Below, piece by piece: positions 35,647 through 48,724 of a stretch of 64,000 bases of DNA. The notes beneath the pieces are model-generated. The model had not been told where the DNA came from. It saw only the letters and a list, made by a program, of their open reading frames with translations, and made no database searches. The stretch is from Dysidea avara (lineage: Eukaryota; Porifera; Demospongiae; Dictyoceratida; Dysideidae): NCBI RefSeq assembly GCF_963678975.1, contig NC_089278.1, positions 12,691,959 through 12,755,958 of the forward strand, given 5' to 3'. The number at the start of each line of letters is the position of its first letter. Position 1 is the stretch's first letter. A program made the position numbers and the translations under genes.

Positions 35647-37991
35647 TCCCAGCTTGTTACGGGGCTCTGTATACCATTGTACATTCAATAGAATAACGTA
35701 ATGTAGATATGATATGTTATGATGAGCTACGTAGGTATTGATTCGTATATATGATTCACTGCTAGCTATACAGCTATGAGAGCCTTTTGGAAACCACAAA
35801 TGGCTACTGAAAAATTGCATCAAGTGATTTGGAGTATTTCCATGATAGGTAAATTAAAAGAAAATGAGATCTAATTGCAACTGGTCAAGTGTCCTAAAGC
35901 TAAAGAAATGGATACTAGTATTAACGTATAGACTATTCTACTATCCTGGCTACCTTAATTAATTGTGTAAATAATTGTTCTGACATCATGACTTTGCAAT
36001 AAGTGAGTGAGGATAATATGATATCATTAATTTTGGTGGCTTCCTTTCCACATGTTCATTTGTGTGGGATATGAACAATTCTTGAGGCAATTAGCACACT
36101 AGGTTTTTATCTTCAAGGATTTAAATGATTAGAGTCTAAAGATCACAAAGAGTCTAAGAGGCTTTACAATGAGTCTACATAGCTATATAGGAGTCTAAAG
36201 ATTAAAAATGTAACAATCATCAAAACAGATGAAATTATATCTAACTTCCTTAAAGAATTCGCTAGTGACATAAATGATGCGATAAAATCAATGTTGAATA
36301 AGGAATTCACTTGTTCTGTGGTAGAAAAGGATGTGTCCTAAACAATCAAACATGCATCATATCCTAATAGCAGAATATCAAATATTTCTAGCTGAATATT
36401 GTACTAATTCAGCATCAAAGGCATAATTTTACTGTACAGTCAGGGCTACAGTATATCATGGATGGTATAAGGTAATCCAAAGGCTGCAGCACAAATTGCT
36501 GTAAGACATTCAGTGCTGGTCACTGTAAATCTCTAATGATCATTATTAATTATCCTACCAAGTAGCATTCGTACAGCTTCCTTTTTATTATTGTTTTATC
36601 ATAGCTGACATTTGTCAAAATAAACTTACATGTACATAATATTATATCCTCGGCCATAGAAACTAGGAGAAGATCATGTTATAGTTATAACATTTGTGAC
36701 TGAAATTGCCAAAACAGGGAATCTGCATGGGCACAAACTACACCCCACCATGAAACAAATGAAGCCATTACTCAAGATTAACTATATTCAAGTATTTGTG
36801 CATGGCACTTGTAACACTTCTTTAGGGAAGTTAGATAAATTTTCGTACAAAAGGACAGGTTTTTCAGTTTTTTTAATGATTTTTCTATTATTTGTAATCT
36901 TTAGATTCCTAAGCTTAGACACTCCTTGTAAAGCCTCTTATTGACTGCTTCCTTGTGATCATTAGACTTTAGACTTTAATCTTTTAAACCGTTGAAAAAG
37001 AAAACTGAGCAGCATCCAATGACCTAATTCAGTGTTTGTAACTTAATAACAGTTATGTCAACTAAATTAGTACAAGAAACTTATAATAATTAATCTTCTG
37101 TGTTGCTATTAAGATATGATGCATGTTTAATTGTTTAAGATACTTCCTTTCCTTCAAGTGTAGCCATTACTCAACATAGAAATGTATGGTACTTGCTAAG
37201 AATTGTTTAAAGATTTTTTTTTTGTCAATTAGTAAAAGAGAAGCACAGCTTTATCAGTTTTTATTGTTGTTCTTTTCTACACAACGGCACTGTTAACATT
37301 GTAAGCCTTAATGGCAACCCAGAATTTGACTTATAAACAAGATATACACCTGCTTGACATTATATCCCTAATATGCCACTATTGTTTAGTGCAAATTTAT
37401 AGTGATAAGCTAAAGTAAACATTATGAACAGGTAGCTATGAATAATCAATGTTGAAACATGGAAATTTGGAAATGTTATAAGACTCTTTTACGGATCCGA
37501 TGCAGTTACAACAATATAGTTAAGATTGTGTGTTGCACACTTCCTGCTTGCCATATCCATTGAGTCCAAATAGAGATCTGTGAGTGTTTAACATGCTACG
37601 TAACTTGTTTGACTCTTGTTTTTCAATGATCTCTATTCCCATGTTTTAGTTGTTTACACCAGTTTTAAATGTTGTATGTGATTCCTGGAAGCATTCGTTT
37701 CTTGAAGTGTGGTTCATGGAATAGTGTAAATTTTTAGCACAAAAATAATTAAAAACAGAATGCAAAAATTAATAGTAATATTTATACCATGTATCTATAC
37801 AATCAATTCTAGAATTACATCTATTATAGTGTAATTTCATTGGTGAGTCTGGAATTATGTACTAAAACACAATGTTGCTACTGTTCATAGTAAGTACGTA
37901 ATAATAAGTTACAATCAATGCTGCCATAAAATTCCTGTTATCAACAGTGTTTATAGTTGGATAAAAATGTCTTTCATTATTAGTCACATAG
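35647..37991. other. No recognised content
   Basis: AT-rich. A few GAGTCTAAAGAT repeats near 36130-36210 are visible. The frame at 36696-36944 has no recognisable domain. It is the region downstream of the tyrosinase gene. Confidence 0.45.
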
Positions 37992-39862
37992 TTATATGAT
38001 GTTTGGTAGGTCACAATAGTATCCAAAATTACGAGACCGTGTGAACATGTCAACGTTGGTACTGAGTGGGAAAAATGGAACCATAAAGTCATCAGGCTGA
38101 TGTCCTATGGTGGGAACAGTCACTGGTATATCATTAGGATACTCTGCATCAGGGTGTCGCTCCAGCCATTCATCAAACATACAATCTACCATGACATGGT
38201 GAGGCATGAAAAGAGGATCATTTGGTGATGATACCACATCATCCATTTGTCCTCTCTTATCAAGAGGAAGATTTGTGGCGAGATCACCTGCCCCAGTAAT
38301 GGTATGAACCTAAACAAGAAAAGTGAAATTATTAATACACAATGATAAAAAATCATGCAGTACTTACCGTGCCATGCATCTATTGTTTAAGTGCAATCAA
38401 TCGAGAGCCATTTGACTTTGTGAGGGAACATTCAGGGTCAAAAGTGGGAGAACAAAAACACATTCTGTCTTTACGGCATCTACGTATATTAAAGTTAACA
38501 TCAGCATCAACAAAACTTCGATAGTTTCTTCGTGATAGAAAATTATAAGGTGGTCTTTCATATCTTCCAAAAGTCATGGCAAGATTTACTTGCCGACTTG
38601 TAGGCCAGTCAGGATTGTTGCTACTGCAAGGGTTAGTTCCTGTGAATGGGCAACGTTGAAGGGGACCAGTATTAACATTTGGATCACAAATCTGAAAGAA
38701 TTTTTGCCAACATATTGTGTTCCATCCATCACCGACAATATCTCCAAATACACGAGGAAAACCACTGACATTCCTTGTTGCCCCAAGCCTCTTTTCAGCA
38801 AAGAGATCATCTGACAGTATTCCAGTAGATCTTTGAATTTCAATTCGCCAGTCCCAGTAAGGTAGCCTGAAAGTGTGATAGTCCAAGTGTCCCATGCTCT
38901 TTAACATGTGTTGTATTTCCCACTCAAACAACAAGTGAAAGTATTTGTGCCAAGTTGTGAATGCAGGTCTGGCATGAGCATAATCCAAACGAATCGATAC
39001 ATCTAAAATGTAATACATATGACATTGATGTATGTACATTTATGTATTAAGATTAAAAAGTCGATTAACAAGTGCAGAAATGTATGTGACCATAATTCAA
39101 GTTTTGAGCCATCAAATTACATCATAATACACATACGCAAGTATCACTGCATGCAGATACAATGGATGCTTACTACATACTTATTTACATTACCTGGTGT
39201 AGCAGAATCTTTTGAAGCAAAGTGGTGAAGCCACACAAACAAATTATAAAGTGATACATTGCTCATGCGGAGATTTGTGGTTCCTGGAACTGCCTCTTCT
39301 AATACAGCCACATACCCTGAGTCAAATGAACATGACTGAACAATAGTTTTAATGAATTCAGCCCAGTCACTATCAGTGTAGGTAGCAAGTGGTCGTCAGG
39401 GAAGAACTTGTGACTCAGAGCAATCAGGTCCATAGTGACCAAACTTACACCGACTACAGTCATATCCCGCATAATTTCCATTGCACTTACAGACCTGTGA
39501 AGAGAAACCACAATAATATACATGTCAGTATAACTAGCAATTGTACAATTATTATAATAACAGTCCATTATAGTAGAGTCATGCATAGGATCTTTTTAAG
39601 TATCAGTACTAACCTTGGTGAAGTAGTGAGGCCAATTGCGACGCACATCAGCACTGTTTATGTCATATCCAGGCAAGTTCAAATCAGTACACTGTCCCCT
39701 ACCAGCATCCTGTCCACACACACCATCACTTGTAGTTGGACAACACTCCTAGTTTTCTAGACTTGTAACATCACTACATGCTCTTGGTATTTGACCATAA
39801 GCCTCCTGCCCCAACAGACATAGCAAGGCAATGGCCATGAAAGAAACTTGACCACTTTGCAT
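37992..39862 (-). pseudogene. Secreted tyrosinase, four exons, three in-frame stops
   Basis: Exons on the minus strand are 39862-39614, 39494-39194, 39002-38368 and 38309-37992; all three introns (119, 191, 58 bp) have GT...AG and phases fit, giving 501 codons. Exon 1 encodes a signal peptide (MQSGQVSFMAIALLCLLG). Exon 2 gives a Cys-rich EGF-like segment (VCKCNGNY...CKFGHYGPDC) and the first copper-A histidine (WLHHFAS). Exon 3 completes copper A (YAHARPAFTTWHKYF) and has LPYWDW. The exon 3/4 joint gives MHGT|VH, the copper-B start, and exon 4 has NDPLFMPHHVMVD. Stops interrupt it: TAG before ECCPT (exon 1), TGA after QVLP (exon 2), TAG just before MHGT (exon 3). Tyrosinases are copper phenol oxidases. 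With these stops it is probably a pseudogene, though splice sites and the remaining frame are intact. Confidence 0.85.
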
Positions 39863-40143
39863 TTTAACTAGTGTACAAAAATAAGTTGAAATAGCTACTG
39901 TAACACTCAATATGTAAGAGATAGACTAAGTGTTATTTAGTTATTAAAACTTTACAGTGTATGTGGTTGATAATTGATGTCATTTCACATGCATTGTATA
40001 GCTAGCTTTTCACATTAGTGCAAAATTTGTGAGGCTGTAATTAGTAGAGATGGCCTCTATAATATATGCCTAATGAGACTGACCCATATACATATGTAGC
40101 ACTCACCTAGTAGCTAGCTTCAGTTGACGAGAGAAGTTGGGGA
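39863..40143. other. Upstream region of tyrosinase gene
   Basis: Short AT-rich stretch between the tyrosinase start and repeat block B. No clear TATA box was found. Confidence 0.4.
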
Positions 40144-42725
40144 CTATTATACGGAACGGAACGGAACAGAATGATGGACTAAACTACGGAACGGAACGCT
40201 TTCTCAAATTGAAGCTTGCAACTTACCATTGCTGAAACTGCCCTTACGAGTTATCAGTGGCACCTCCAGTGGGTGATTAAACATAACTTACATAAGATAA
40301 AAAGAATTAAAGGATCGATTGTGGGTTCTTTAGTAACGAAGTATAAATTGTGGGATGAGCTGTATCAGTGATGTTCATCCTTGGTTCATCTACGGATATA
40401 CCAAGAAGGGCACTTTATCTGAGCTGGTTTGCTCATTTTGACTTTAGAAAACAGTCTGGGCCAGCTTTTCAAGTCATATGTCAGTGTACAAATAAAGCAA
40501 GCAGGAAGACACTGGTAACAGGAAAGAGCCAGCTGAATTAAAACTTGAAGAATTTTGTGCAGTGTGAGAGGAGCAAATATTTTGGCAGATCGCAAAGGGG
40601 CTATATTCTGCGAATTGTATGCATGGAGTTATTAACAGCCGGTGCAGTGGACTAATGCTGTATTCAATAGTGAACTGATTTTTTCTGTTGCACAAATTCA
40701 AGGATGTGTCTGACTGCTAGCCTTGAATCAGGCCAAATGCCAAAACTCCAAGATCAACGAAATCTCAATTATAAGCCTAGCTATGCATGTGAAACCATGC
40801 CCATAGCCACCAGGCAAATGTGATTTGGACCAAGATGTGTGTATAATTTCAATGTATCTAGTCAGACCGGAAATGGAACACTCACATTAATTACATACCA
40901 CCTAAGAATCCTAGGATTTCTTAAGTGTAACATTCCACATGCTTCACTTCAAACAAAACAGGTTAAATTTGTTCATCTATTTTCAAGTGATTCCCAGTCC
41001 AGCTGCATGGTCCATGAAATTACAGTGGGATCACATGTATTTGTTACAGTGTGGGCTGCTCTGTGTTGGATCTACTCTAGAGTTGAGATTTCAAGGTAGA
41101 CTGTTGCTCAGCCTTCAACGTAGTAGTTTGGAACAGATGAACTCCCGCAGCTTTGCTGCCATGCCTCTGGTCCCATGTTACAGCGGACTGCAGCACCAGC
41201 ACAACAACCCTGTCAATAAACCACTTTAATTTGTATTCTATTTATTTGCTTCCTGCCACGTGATATTCCAGGAACAATAGAATACTATCATCTCATTTCA
41301 GTGGTCTATAACATCCAACAAGTCCTCAGTAGGTTGCAGTGGGGAAAGCTCCAAAACTAATAATTGGCCATGGTAAGCTGAGTAGAGCATTTTTTGTTGT
41401 TGTGATGTATAGCTACATTATAGTTTCACAACAAATCTTGTAGAGAGCTGGTTCGGATCCAAGTCTGATACTACATATCTCAAGGTATTCATTATTAATT
41501 TTTAGCATTGTTCTTTCTCTGTAGTCAGATCTTTTGGACTTAAACCATGGGTACAATTTGATGGAAAAGTAACAGAAAAATTATTAGGTGTGGTAAAGTT
41601 TGGGGTGGGTGTTCTATTACTGCATGTTGTTGACCTAGTTTTGGGGATGGATTGGAACCATTTGATGAATAGTAGTCACTCAAGAGAAACTAAACAGACT
41701 GGAGGCTGGAGGAGTTGGTACAGTCAGCCAACTGGAAGGACTGATAACACTAAATGGACTGGAAATACTCTACATACAGGATGATGTACTTTTTGTGAAT
41801 GATTGTAACCCAAAATTTTCACAATTATATGATTATGCATGATTTGTATTACTTTTATCAATAAATATATGTGACCGGATTTGCAAAAAGGGATCTTCCA
41901 CACACATCCAATTCTATGAACTTGGAACATCATAACTTAGTGTTTAAAACCTAACATTTTCTCCAGCCACTAAGCCATGTTGGTGTCCAAGTTCGTAAAT
42001 TGGATGTGTGTGGAAGATCCCTATTTGCAAATCCGGTCACATTTACAAACAATAAAACATATGAAAATCATGTTTCATAGTGCACAAAATAATATTGCCA
42101 AGAGAATAATTACTAGAAACGTTTTGGGACACGTAGCACTGTCAATATTAGTACACAGCATCCAAAATGTGTCAAGCATCCGTGCCACCTAGGGGTGACA
42201 GGAAATCACATGGCCAGCATCACATGATCACTAACCTTCTTTGGATTGTCCCCGTGTACTGTGCCATGTGACCTCAGACGTGTAACTGAAACTTGCTGCC
42301 TGTCATTGCAAAGGGTAAGTTTTAATATTACTATAATACACTATAACGTGTGAGTGACACTATAGACAAGCGGAAAAAATACGGAATAATGGAATATTCT
42401 AGTACTGACAGTAACATGCGGGCGGTGGACAGTAAACGGCCAAAACGATCACATCAATGGCGGGTATTATTTAGAATAAGTTAACATCCATTACACTCGC
42501 AAATAATAAATCTACATCAAAATAACAAACCACTATAGCTTCTTACCTTGTAAGCATTTCTTTCAGTCTTGGGATCAACAGGAACTTTAGGACATAATCA
42601 GTTAGGTCATAAGAATTCGCGAATTCCAATTGCCTTATGCATAGTAACCAAAACCGAAAGGTAAAAGGCGCGAAGCGCCTATTACCTTTCGGTTTTTTGA
42701 GAATGGCCCCAAAATACACGGATCA
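40144..42725. repeat. Repeat block B (copy of A without the 3.1 kb segment)
   Basis: 40144-42381 matches 8596-10833 and 42378-42725 matches 13954-14322. The block includes the MITE copy 41869-42042. At the far end, after CACGGATCA, block A continues into block C, while block B continues into the right arm of the inverted duplication. Confidence 0.85.
42645..42703. repeat. Contracted copy of the GC-rich palindrome
   Basis: Same outer arms (AACCAAAACCGAAAGGTAA and inverse) as 14213-14287, but the CGCGCG apex has been shortened to AAGGCGCGAAGCGCC. Confidence 0.85.
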
Positions 42726-43225
42726 TTGTTGCATACTTTATACATACTTGCTATAATGAAACAACAGAATAATTTAATGAAATTCTGTACCATGCTTGTG
42801 ACATGTTTGTTACTGGATTTTTTCCCATTTGTTAGTCACTGTATTGTAGCCTGAATAATTAATGTTATCCGGTTAAGAAAAAAGTGCCTGATGGGCAATG
42901 ACATGATTCCTTATTAGTTTTTGGTAAGATCTTTTTATCCTATGTACATCATCTGCAGGTCCAGTTGGGTGATTATTTAACACTGATTTGTTATTTAGAC
43001 AATTAAGAATGCTATAGACTAACAGATGAAATATGTAAACAAGTACTAGCTAATGCTTATTCACCATGATGGCTCTGTGGACTAAAGCATTAGATTTATG
43101 CTTTTTACTTACAAAGAACATCCCTATTGTGGCTTTAAACAGCTTATAATGACAAGCCAAAGTTTCCTACACACTACCATCGTGGTTTGTAGCAAATGGA
43201 TACTTACATTAGTAGAATTTACTTA

Positions 43226-43420
43226 CAGTGGAACTTCTCTTAACAAACTTCCTGAACTGAAGACACAATAGAAAAAACCTCCATAATAAGGACAAAATTT
43301 TGGTCCCAACAGGTCTGGTTAATACATTTTTACCTCTGAGAGAGGAAAACCTCTATATTACAGTAAAACATGGCCAAAAATACTGGGTCCCAAAATGTCT
43401 GCAATTGAGAGGTTCCACTG
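43226..43420. mobile_element. Pogo-like MITE, right-arm copy
   Basis: Counterpart of 23914-24108, flanked by TA. It was therefore present before the arms duplicated. Confidence 0.75.
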
Positions 43421-44961
43421 TACACTAGTCCTTGAAATAAAATGGACAGTTTACTGCCTGTGCTCTTAAAACAGTTCTGTTTATGTATCGCGTCATGATA
43501 AAATTTGACACAGTAGCTATGGTCACTGGTGACAGAATTGGTGTATCCTTTAGTGGTGCCAGTGTTATTGCAGCGAATACATCTTCTTAGAATTACTTTT
43601 AATTTTTTTTTAATGCATGGGCTTGACAAATCACAAAAGCAGCAACTATTCTTAGGTGTGTGGTCCACAACATGCAGAGTGACGTTTTATTAAAACCTGC
43701 CACCAACAACCAGACCGGCTAACAAATTACTGAATCCTTACTCCTTGTTTCTTTCTTTTTTTTAACAACACTTGTAACATAGTAACTACTATGATTACTT
43801 TCCTGGTTGAATAGCACAAAAAACTGGTAAGCAAAGACCCATTGCCACCATACATTTCAAATTACCATTTTGCATAAACAAACAGTTACTGTGTTGTTCT
43901 GCAATCATTTATAATGGGCTAATATGTCATTTTGATACTGTTGATTACTATTATATACTCTTTCTTTTACCTATAAAAGGCTTGGGGCATGGAAGTTCTG
44001 CTAACAACTTCCCACAATTAGCTAGCTAGAGACTTAAACGCCTTTATTTTCAGATAATCATGATCCAATATTTTGACATGTGCAATCTTCAAATCTGGCC
44101 ACAGCATTAGTAATTGTGAAGGTTGAAGAGTGCTGGTGTTTTCAAATCAATAACCAATAAACGCCAAATTCACAATGGAAGTTGTTGGAATTTCTGTTGT
44201 TCATTATCAACTAGTTATTCCAGTTGAGATACAAGGTGTCAATAAGTTTTGCTTCTCTCAAGGCAGTCCATTGTCCAGTACATGGTTTATGTGACAGGTT
44301 GGGATTATCATATTTGTAGTCATTTTTGGTAATTTGTATATGGTAAAAATAGAGTGTACTATAAAAGACTAATGCCTAATGGGACTAAGGTCCATGTGTT
44401 GTCACACAAAGACTAAGTTACTGTGCTATTCGCTGCTGCTTGTTTTGTGCAAATTGGAGCCAAAGTTGTTCATTAGGTACAAATTGCAATTTTTATACCT
44501 GGTTTGTGTGCTAATCGAGGTGATAATCGATGATCGTGGCCCTGCTATAAGCAGCAAAGCTGATCCACATGTTGTCACCTGGCACTATATACGGATCTGG
44601 AGACAGTACATCCATATGTTTATTCAATTTCCATAGGGTTTTGCACAACAGTGCTTCATTGTTATTATGTACTCTGTTTAAAACATTATTTGTTACAAAC
44701 ACAGGTTTATTAAATCCTTCTTTGAATCCACCAGTCTTGCATGAGGTTTATGCACAAGTATTCGGTATCATCTAGTAGTATTATAGAAATAAGTTGATTG
44801 GCAATATGAGAGTAAGAATAAAAATATTTTATGGTAACTGCTTGTGGGAAAGCCTTGTTGGTATATATACAGTTAGGTCATTTCTTAGCAGTTTTTTGAT
44901 ACTACAAGTGATGAGATAAGAGGAAGTCTACTTGATTGGCTAGAAGTTTTGCTTAGCAGAG

Positions 44962-44968
44962 TATAAAA
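44962..44968 (+). promoter_or_regulatory. TATA box of fibrinogen-like copy 2
   Basis: TATAAAA starting 68 nt before the ATG at 45030, as in copies 1 and 3. Confidence 0.65.
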
Positions 44969-45029
44969 ATGCTAATATTAACACAGTAGTAATACAAGTT
45001 GTAAAGTGTTGATAGTGACCTGATAAGTG

Positions 45030-46249
45030 ATGGATAATTACTTGGCAGTTTTACTAGTTGCTAGTAGTATACTAGTTGTAGCACAAGCTGGTACTACTCC
45101 TTATGGTGATAATCTTGTTGCAGTACCAGGAAAGTCTTGCAGAGAAATCTACCAGCTAAACCCGTCAACACGTGGTAAATCTGGCTACTACGCAATACAA
45201 CCAGACTCAAAGGTGGTTACAGTTGTATACTGTGACATGGAGCTAGAATGTGGAGGAGAGAAAGGTTGGATGAGGATAGCCAGTGTAGATGCTGGGAATG
45301 ATAGCTGTCCGAGTGAATGGGAAAGGATCACTAGTCCAGCTGCAGCCTGTAGACCCTCTAGTCACAAAGCTGGATGTCATTCTACTAATTTTTCCACTGA
45401 TGGTGTTCCATACAACAAAGCAGGGGCGGATCCAGAGTTTGGAAAGAGGGGGGGCACCTTTCTGAAATACAGTTGAAGACCAAAAAAACTTGCTGAAAAC
45501 CAGTTGAAGACAAAAAAAAAAGGTCACGACAATAATAGCTAGTTATACTTACCAACTATATCACGTCTGTTATGTAAAATAAAATCCTATTTATAGCTTC
45601 ATAGGTAAGCTACACTGCCTCATGAACATTGTGACTGCTTTATTAGAGTGATTGACTGCTCTATTAGAGTATCTCGATCTTGTATGCAATTTCTTGAAAG
45701 GGGGGGGGGGGGGGGGGGGCATTTGCCCCAAATGCCCCATCCTGGATCCGCCACTGCAAAGTGTGTGGAATGGTGATAGGTTACCAGCAGTCATCTACTG
45801 ATGGATTTGCTGCTCTTCACTATCCCTCCAGTTCTATTAACGGTCCATATCTAGATGGTGTCTCTATAACTTATGATACTCCAAGAAAGCACATTTGGTC
45901 ATATGCTATAGGCCACAGTGATAAGACCAAACACAGCAAAGATTATCCTATTAATTGTCCATGTTCCCAGTTTCCAGGTCGATCACCACCATCGTTTGTT
46001 GGTGATCACTACTATTGTGAGTCAGGAAGGTTAGAGAGCAGTGATTCACCACCCTACACTGATGATCCTGTATGGGACGGACAAGGCTGCTCTAATGAAA
46101 ACAGTTGTTGCTCCAACCCCAGCCTACCGTGGTTTTACCGTCAGATACCAATAACCACTAGCAAGAACATTGAGACAAGGATATGTCGAGATGAGGACTT
46201 TAGCAATGAAGATATTCTGATTAAAGAAATTCAACTCTATGTGCAGTAA
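45030..46249 (+). pseudogene. Fibrinogen-like protein copy 2, split by a MITE
   Basis: The reading frame starts at ATG 45030 with a shorter signal peptide than copy 1 and follows the family to PYNK (about codon 130). A 336-bp transposon then inserts at 45421-45756. The rest of the gene (VCGMVIGYQQ... to EIQLYVQ, 45762-46249) is open and in the family pattern. Element plus 5-bp duplication is 341 bp, so the frame is shifted and read-through ends in a stop at 45474-45476. Elsewhere it differs from copy 1 at scattered positions, including TTPYGDN for TTCGDN and KHSKDYPINCPC for DNRPNGYHTNCPC. Loss of function is the simplest reading; splicing out of the insert has no visible support. Confidence 0.9.
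45421..45756. mobile_element. MITE inside fibrinogen-like copy 2, 5-bp TSD
   Basis: Starts CAGGGGCGGATCCAG and ends CTGGATCCGCCACTG. CAAAG is duplicated on both sides (45416-45420, 45757-45761), and the intact copies 1 and 3 have a single CAAAG there. It contains a run of about 20 G near 45700-45719 and two copies of a GACTG...TATTAGAG motif. Ends of this type are seen in hAT-like MITEs, but a 5-bp duplication is unusual, so the superfamily is left open. Confidence 0.85.
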
Positions 46250-47266
46250 CTATTGAATTGGTAACTGCCATAAAGGACTTCTGTAGTAGGACTGACATTT
46301 ATTGTTTTGCTAGCTGTACTATTGATTTTTTGCAACTACAGTTTGATTATGAATAATCTAAAAATGCTTGTTGAATGTACGATCACATACGTCTCCAAAA
46401 TCCTGATGTATTGTGCTTAATTTGCACTGTATGTGCACATATTTTTCTCAGGGTTAGGTCACCTGGATTATCAGGTCACGTAATGTCTGAGTTATCTGTT
46501 GTATATGGATTGGGAATGATATGAGGTTGATCATACTTGACAATGTGGATGGCAATGATGTACATTATGATCACAGAAGTTTTAGAGCTGGTGAATTAAT
46601 TTTATGTGGTGTTTTATATATTAAGAGTGGAATGAGCATAGTATAGTCTTTCATCTGGGCAGCGATCAACAAGCGTCAGCCCAAAGAATAAAAACTGGTG
46701 GATGAGACTAGCTGAGTTGAAGTTCGAAAGCAGTTTCTAATTGTGAGCAGTCAGTTGGATTTAAGAAATATATAGCGCTGTCTGTAAGCTTACAAGTAAT
46801 ACCTATTTGTTATCGTTAATGTGTAGAGCAAGCGTGAAAGTATATAGTGTGTACGCGTTGAGCTGAATCCTCAAAAACATTTAATAACTCATGGATGCAA
46901 GTAGATATGATCTTGAAATTTCACATTCTTGTAGTACTGCTTGACCCGCTAAAACTATTTCAAAATCTTTGCATTCAAGAGTCTGACATAACATTTATGG
47001 CCAATGAATTTTCACCATACATTTCCTATGGGAAAGCCACAATAGTGCAGTGTCCATTGTAGTCTTTTCCCGAACTTGTAATGAAGCCGAACTTTACATC
47101 TCTGTTGTTGACACCTTTGCTGTCACCATGAATCATCTAGTTGGCTGAAATGTTTACTCTCTTGAGAAAAAATCCATTTTAATTTTTAGCTGCTTAAAAA
47201 CATACATATATAACCTGTGATACTGTATGGTAAACATATTTGCTCTTGTAGACTGTTGACTGCTGC
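46250..47266. other. Downstream region of fibrinogen-like copy 2
   Basis: Mirrors 20421-21435 of the left arm and partly resembles 63426-64000 after copy 3. No gene seen. Confidence 0.5.
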
Positions 47267-47402
47267 CAGGGCCACCCAGGTAGGGGGGGGGGGGGGGGGG
47301 GGTAGCAAGCTTATAAATAAGGAGATATGGTTGGTGAGGGGTAGCTATTGTCATTGTCAGCACTCTTTGCCCTGGGCCCCTTAATTTCTCTGCACGGCCC
47401 TG
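47267..47402. mobile_element. hAT-like MITE, shortened right-arm copy
   Basis: Counterpart of 20181-20412 with the same ACTGCTGC flanks, lacking about 96 bp internally and with a 20-G tract at 47283-47302. Confidence 0.7.
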
Positions 47403-48259
47403 ACTGCTGCCAATAGTGTACTCAAATTATACACGTGCCTCCATGTTTGTCACACCCTTAAATCTTGTAACAGTGCCCTCACTTAACTTGGTGTGACAAT
47501 ACAGGATATCTTCAGGTTAATAAATTGTGTAGAACCAAAGTGTGATATTATATAGACTAAACATTTTTGGGCTATAAATTTTTGCTGTGGCTGATTTGTT
47601 GTGACCACAATACATTATAAGGTAATCTGATCAATTACTAATTACTGAATTCCACAATCAGTAATTTCAAGGCAGTGTGTAAGTAGCCAACCTGCCCTAC
47701 ACAAGTAGAGTACATCCATTACCCATCCCATAATGGACCAAATTTTTGGAAGGCTCGGGCAAAACAGCCATTAGCCTGAATTGTGTACTGTTTTGTGTGT
47801 ATTATGTATAGTGTGTAGTGTGTGTAGTTAGTATGTGTATATACAATTGTGTTAGTATTATTACCGGTAAAGGCACTGCCTGTATACTGTGGTGTGTTAT
47901 TTCATTTTATTACTTTATTATGTAAAGGTTATGCCATCACTTAGTTAACCACCAAGTTAGTTGGGTTCGTGAAACACGAGTCTTTTTCTTCTGGAGGTCT
48001 ACTAGAGGTATATCTCAGTGTGCAGGTGTATTTAATATAACAACTTGTCTATATGTTGATATGTATGTATGTGTAATATAAAGGCAAAATTGTGTTCTAT
48101 TATCATGATTGTGCTCTAAATTGTGTTCTTTGTGTTTGGTTGCGTACAAACCAAGTGCTATATGTCTAGGTATATAGTCCAAAACAGACAAAACAAAACC
48201 AAAGAAGTGATATAAATATGAATAAACTAATATAATTATTAATAATAATATAATAATAA

Positions 48260-48377
48260 CAAGAGTTAATAATAACCTCACTATTATTAACTCTTGATAA
48301 TAATATAATAATAATAATATAATATATATATATATTAATAATATCAAGAGTTAATAATAGTGTATTATTAACTCTTG
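48260..48377. repeat. Two AAGAGTTAATAATA hairpins
   Basis: CAAGAGTTAATAATA and its inverse TATTATTAACTCTTG form hairpins at 48260-48295 and 48342-48377. A third lies at 49905-49949, just inside the left terminal repeat of the RT element. Confidence 0.75.
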
Positions 48378-48437
48378 ATAATATTATATATAAATTAATA
48401 TTTATAAATTAAATATATAGCTAAATTAAAAATTATA

Positions 48438-48623
48438 AAAGTAATAAAAAGTACTGAAACAAGAGAGATTATCTACCACCTGAAGTCATGCTAGTACACA
48501 CGTAATCGCTACTTCAGTTGCCAAGATTTAAGATATAATGGCACTGAAGTAGGGATTATGTGTGTACTAACATGACTTCAGGTGGTAGATAATCTCTCTT
48601 GTTTCAGTACTTTTTATTACTTT
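48438..48623. mobile_element. 186-bp palindromic MITE
   Basis: AAAGTAATAAAAAGTACTG at the start is exactly mirrored at the end. Arms of about 80 bp match almost fully around a short unpaired centre (TTGCCAAGATTTAAGATATA). Confidence 0.8.
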
Positions 48624-48724
48624 GATCCCTACTCATATTGAAAATTCCTAATTTTTTGTTCCACTTGTTTGTGTACTTTTTATCTTTTATGTGCATGCAG
48701 TTTCTATTACACAGGACACTAAAG

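Noticed and set aside
45423-45757. Intron in fibrinogen-like copy 2
   Set aside because: The extra DNA has transposon ends and a 5-bp duplication, and the paralogues have no intron there.
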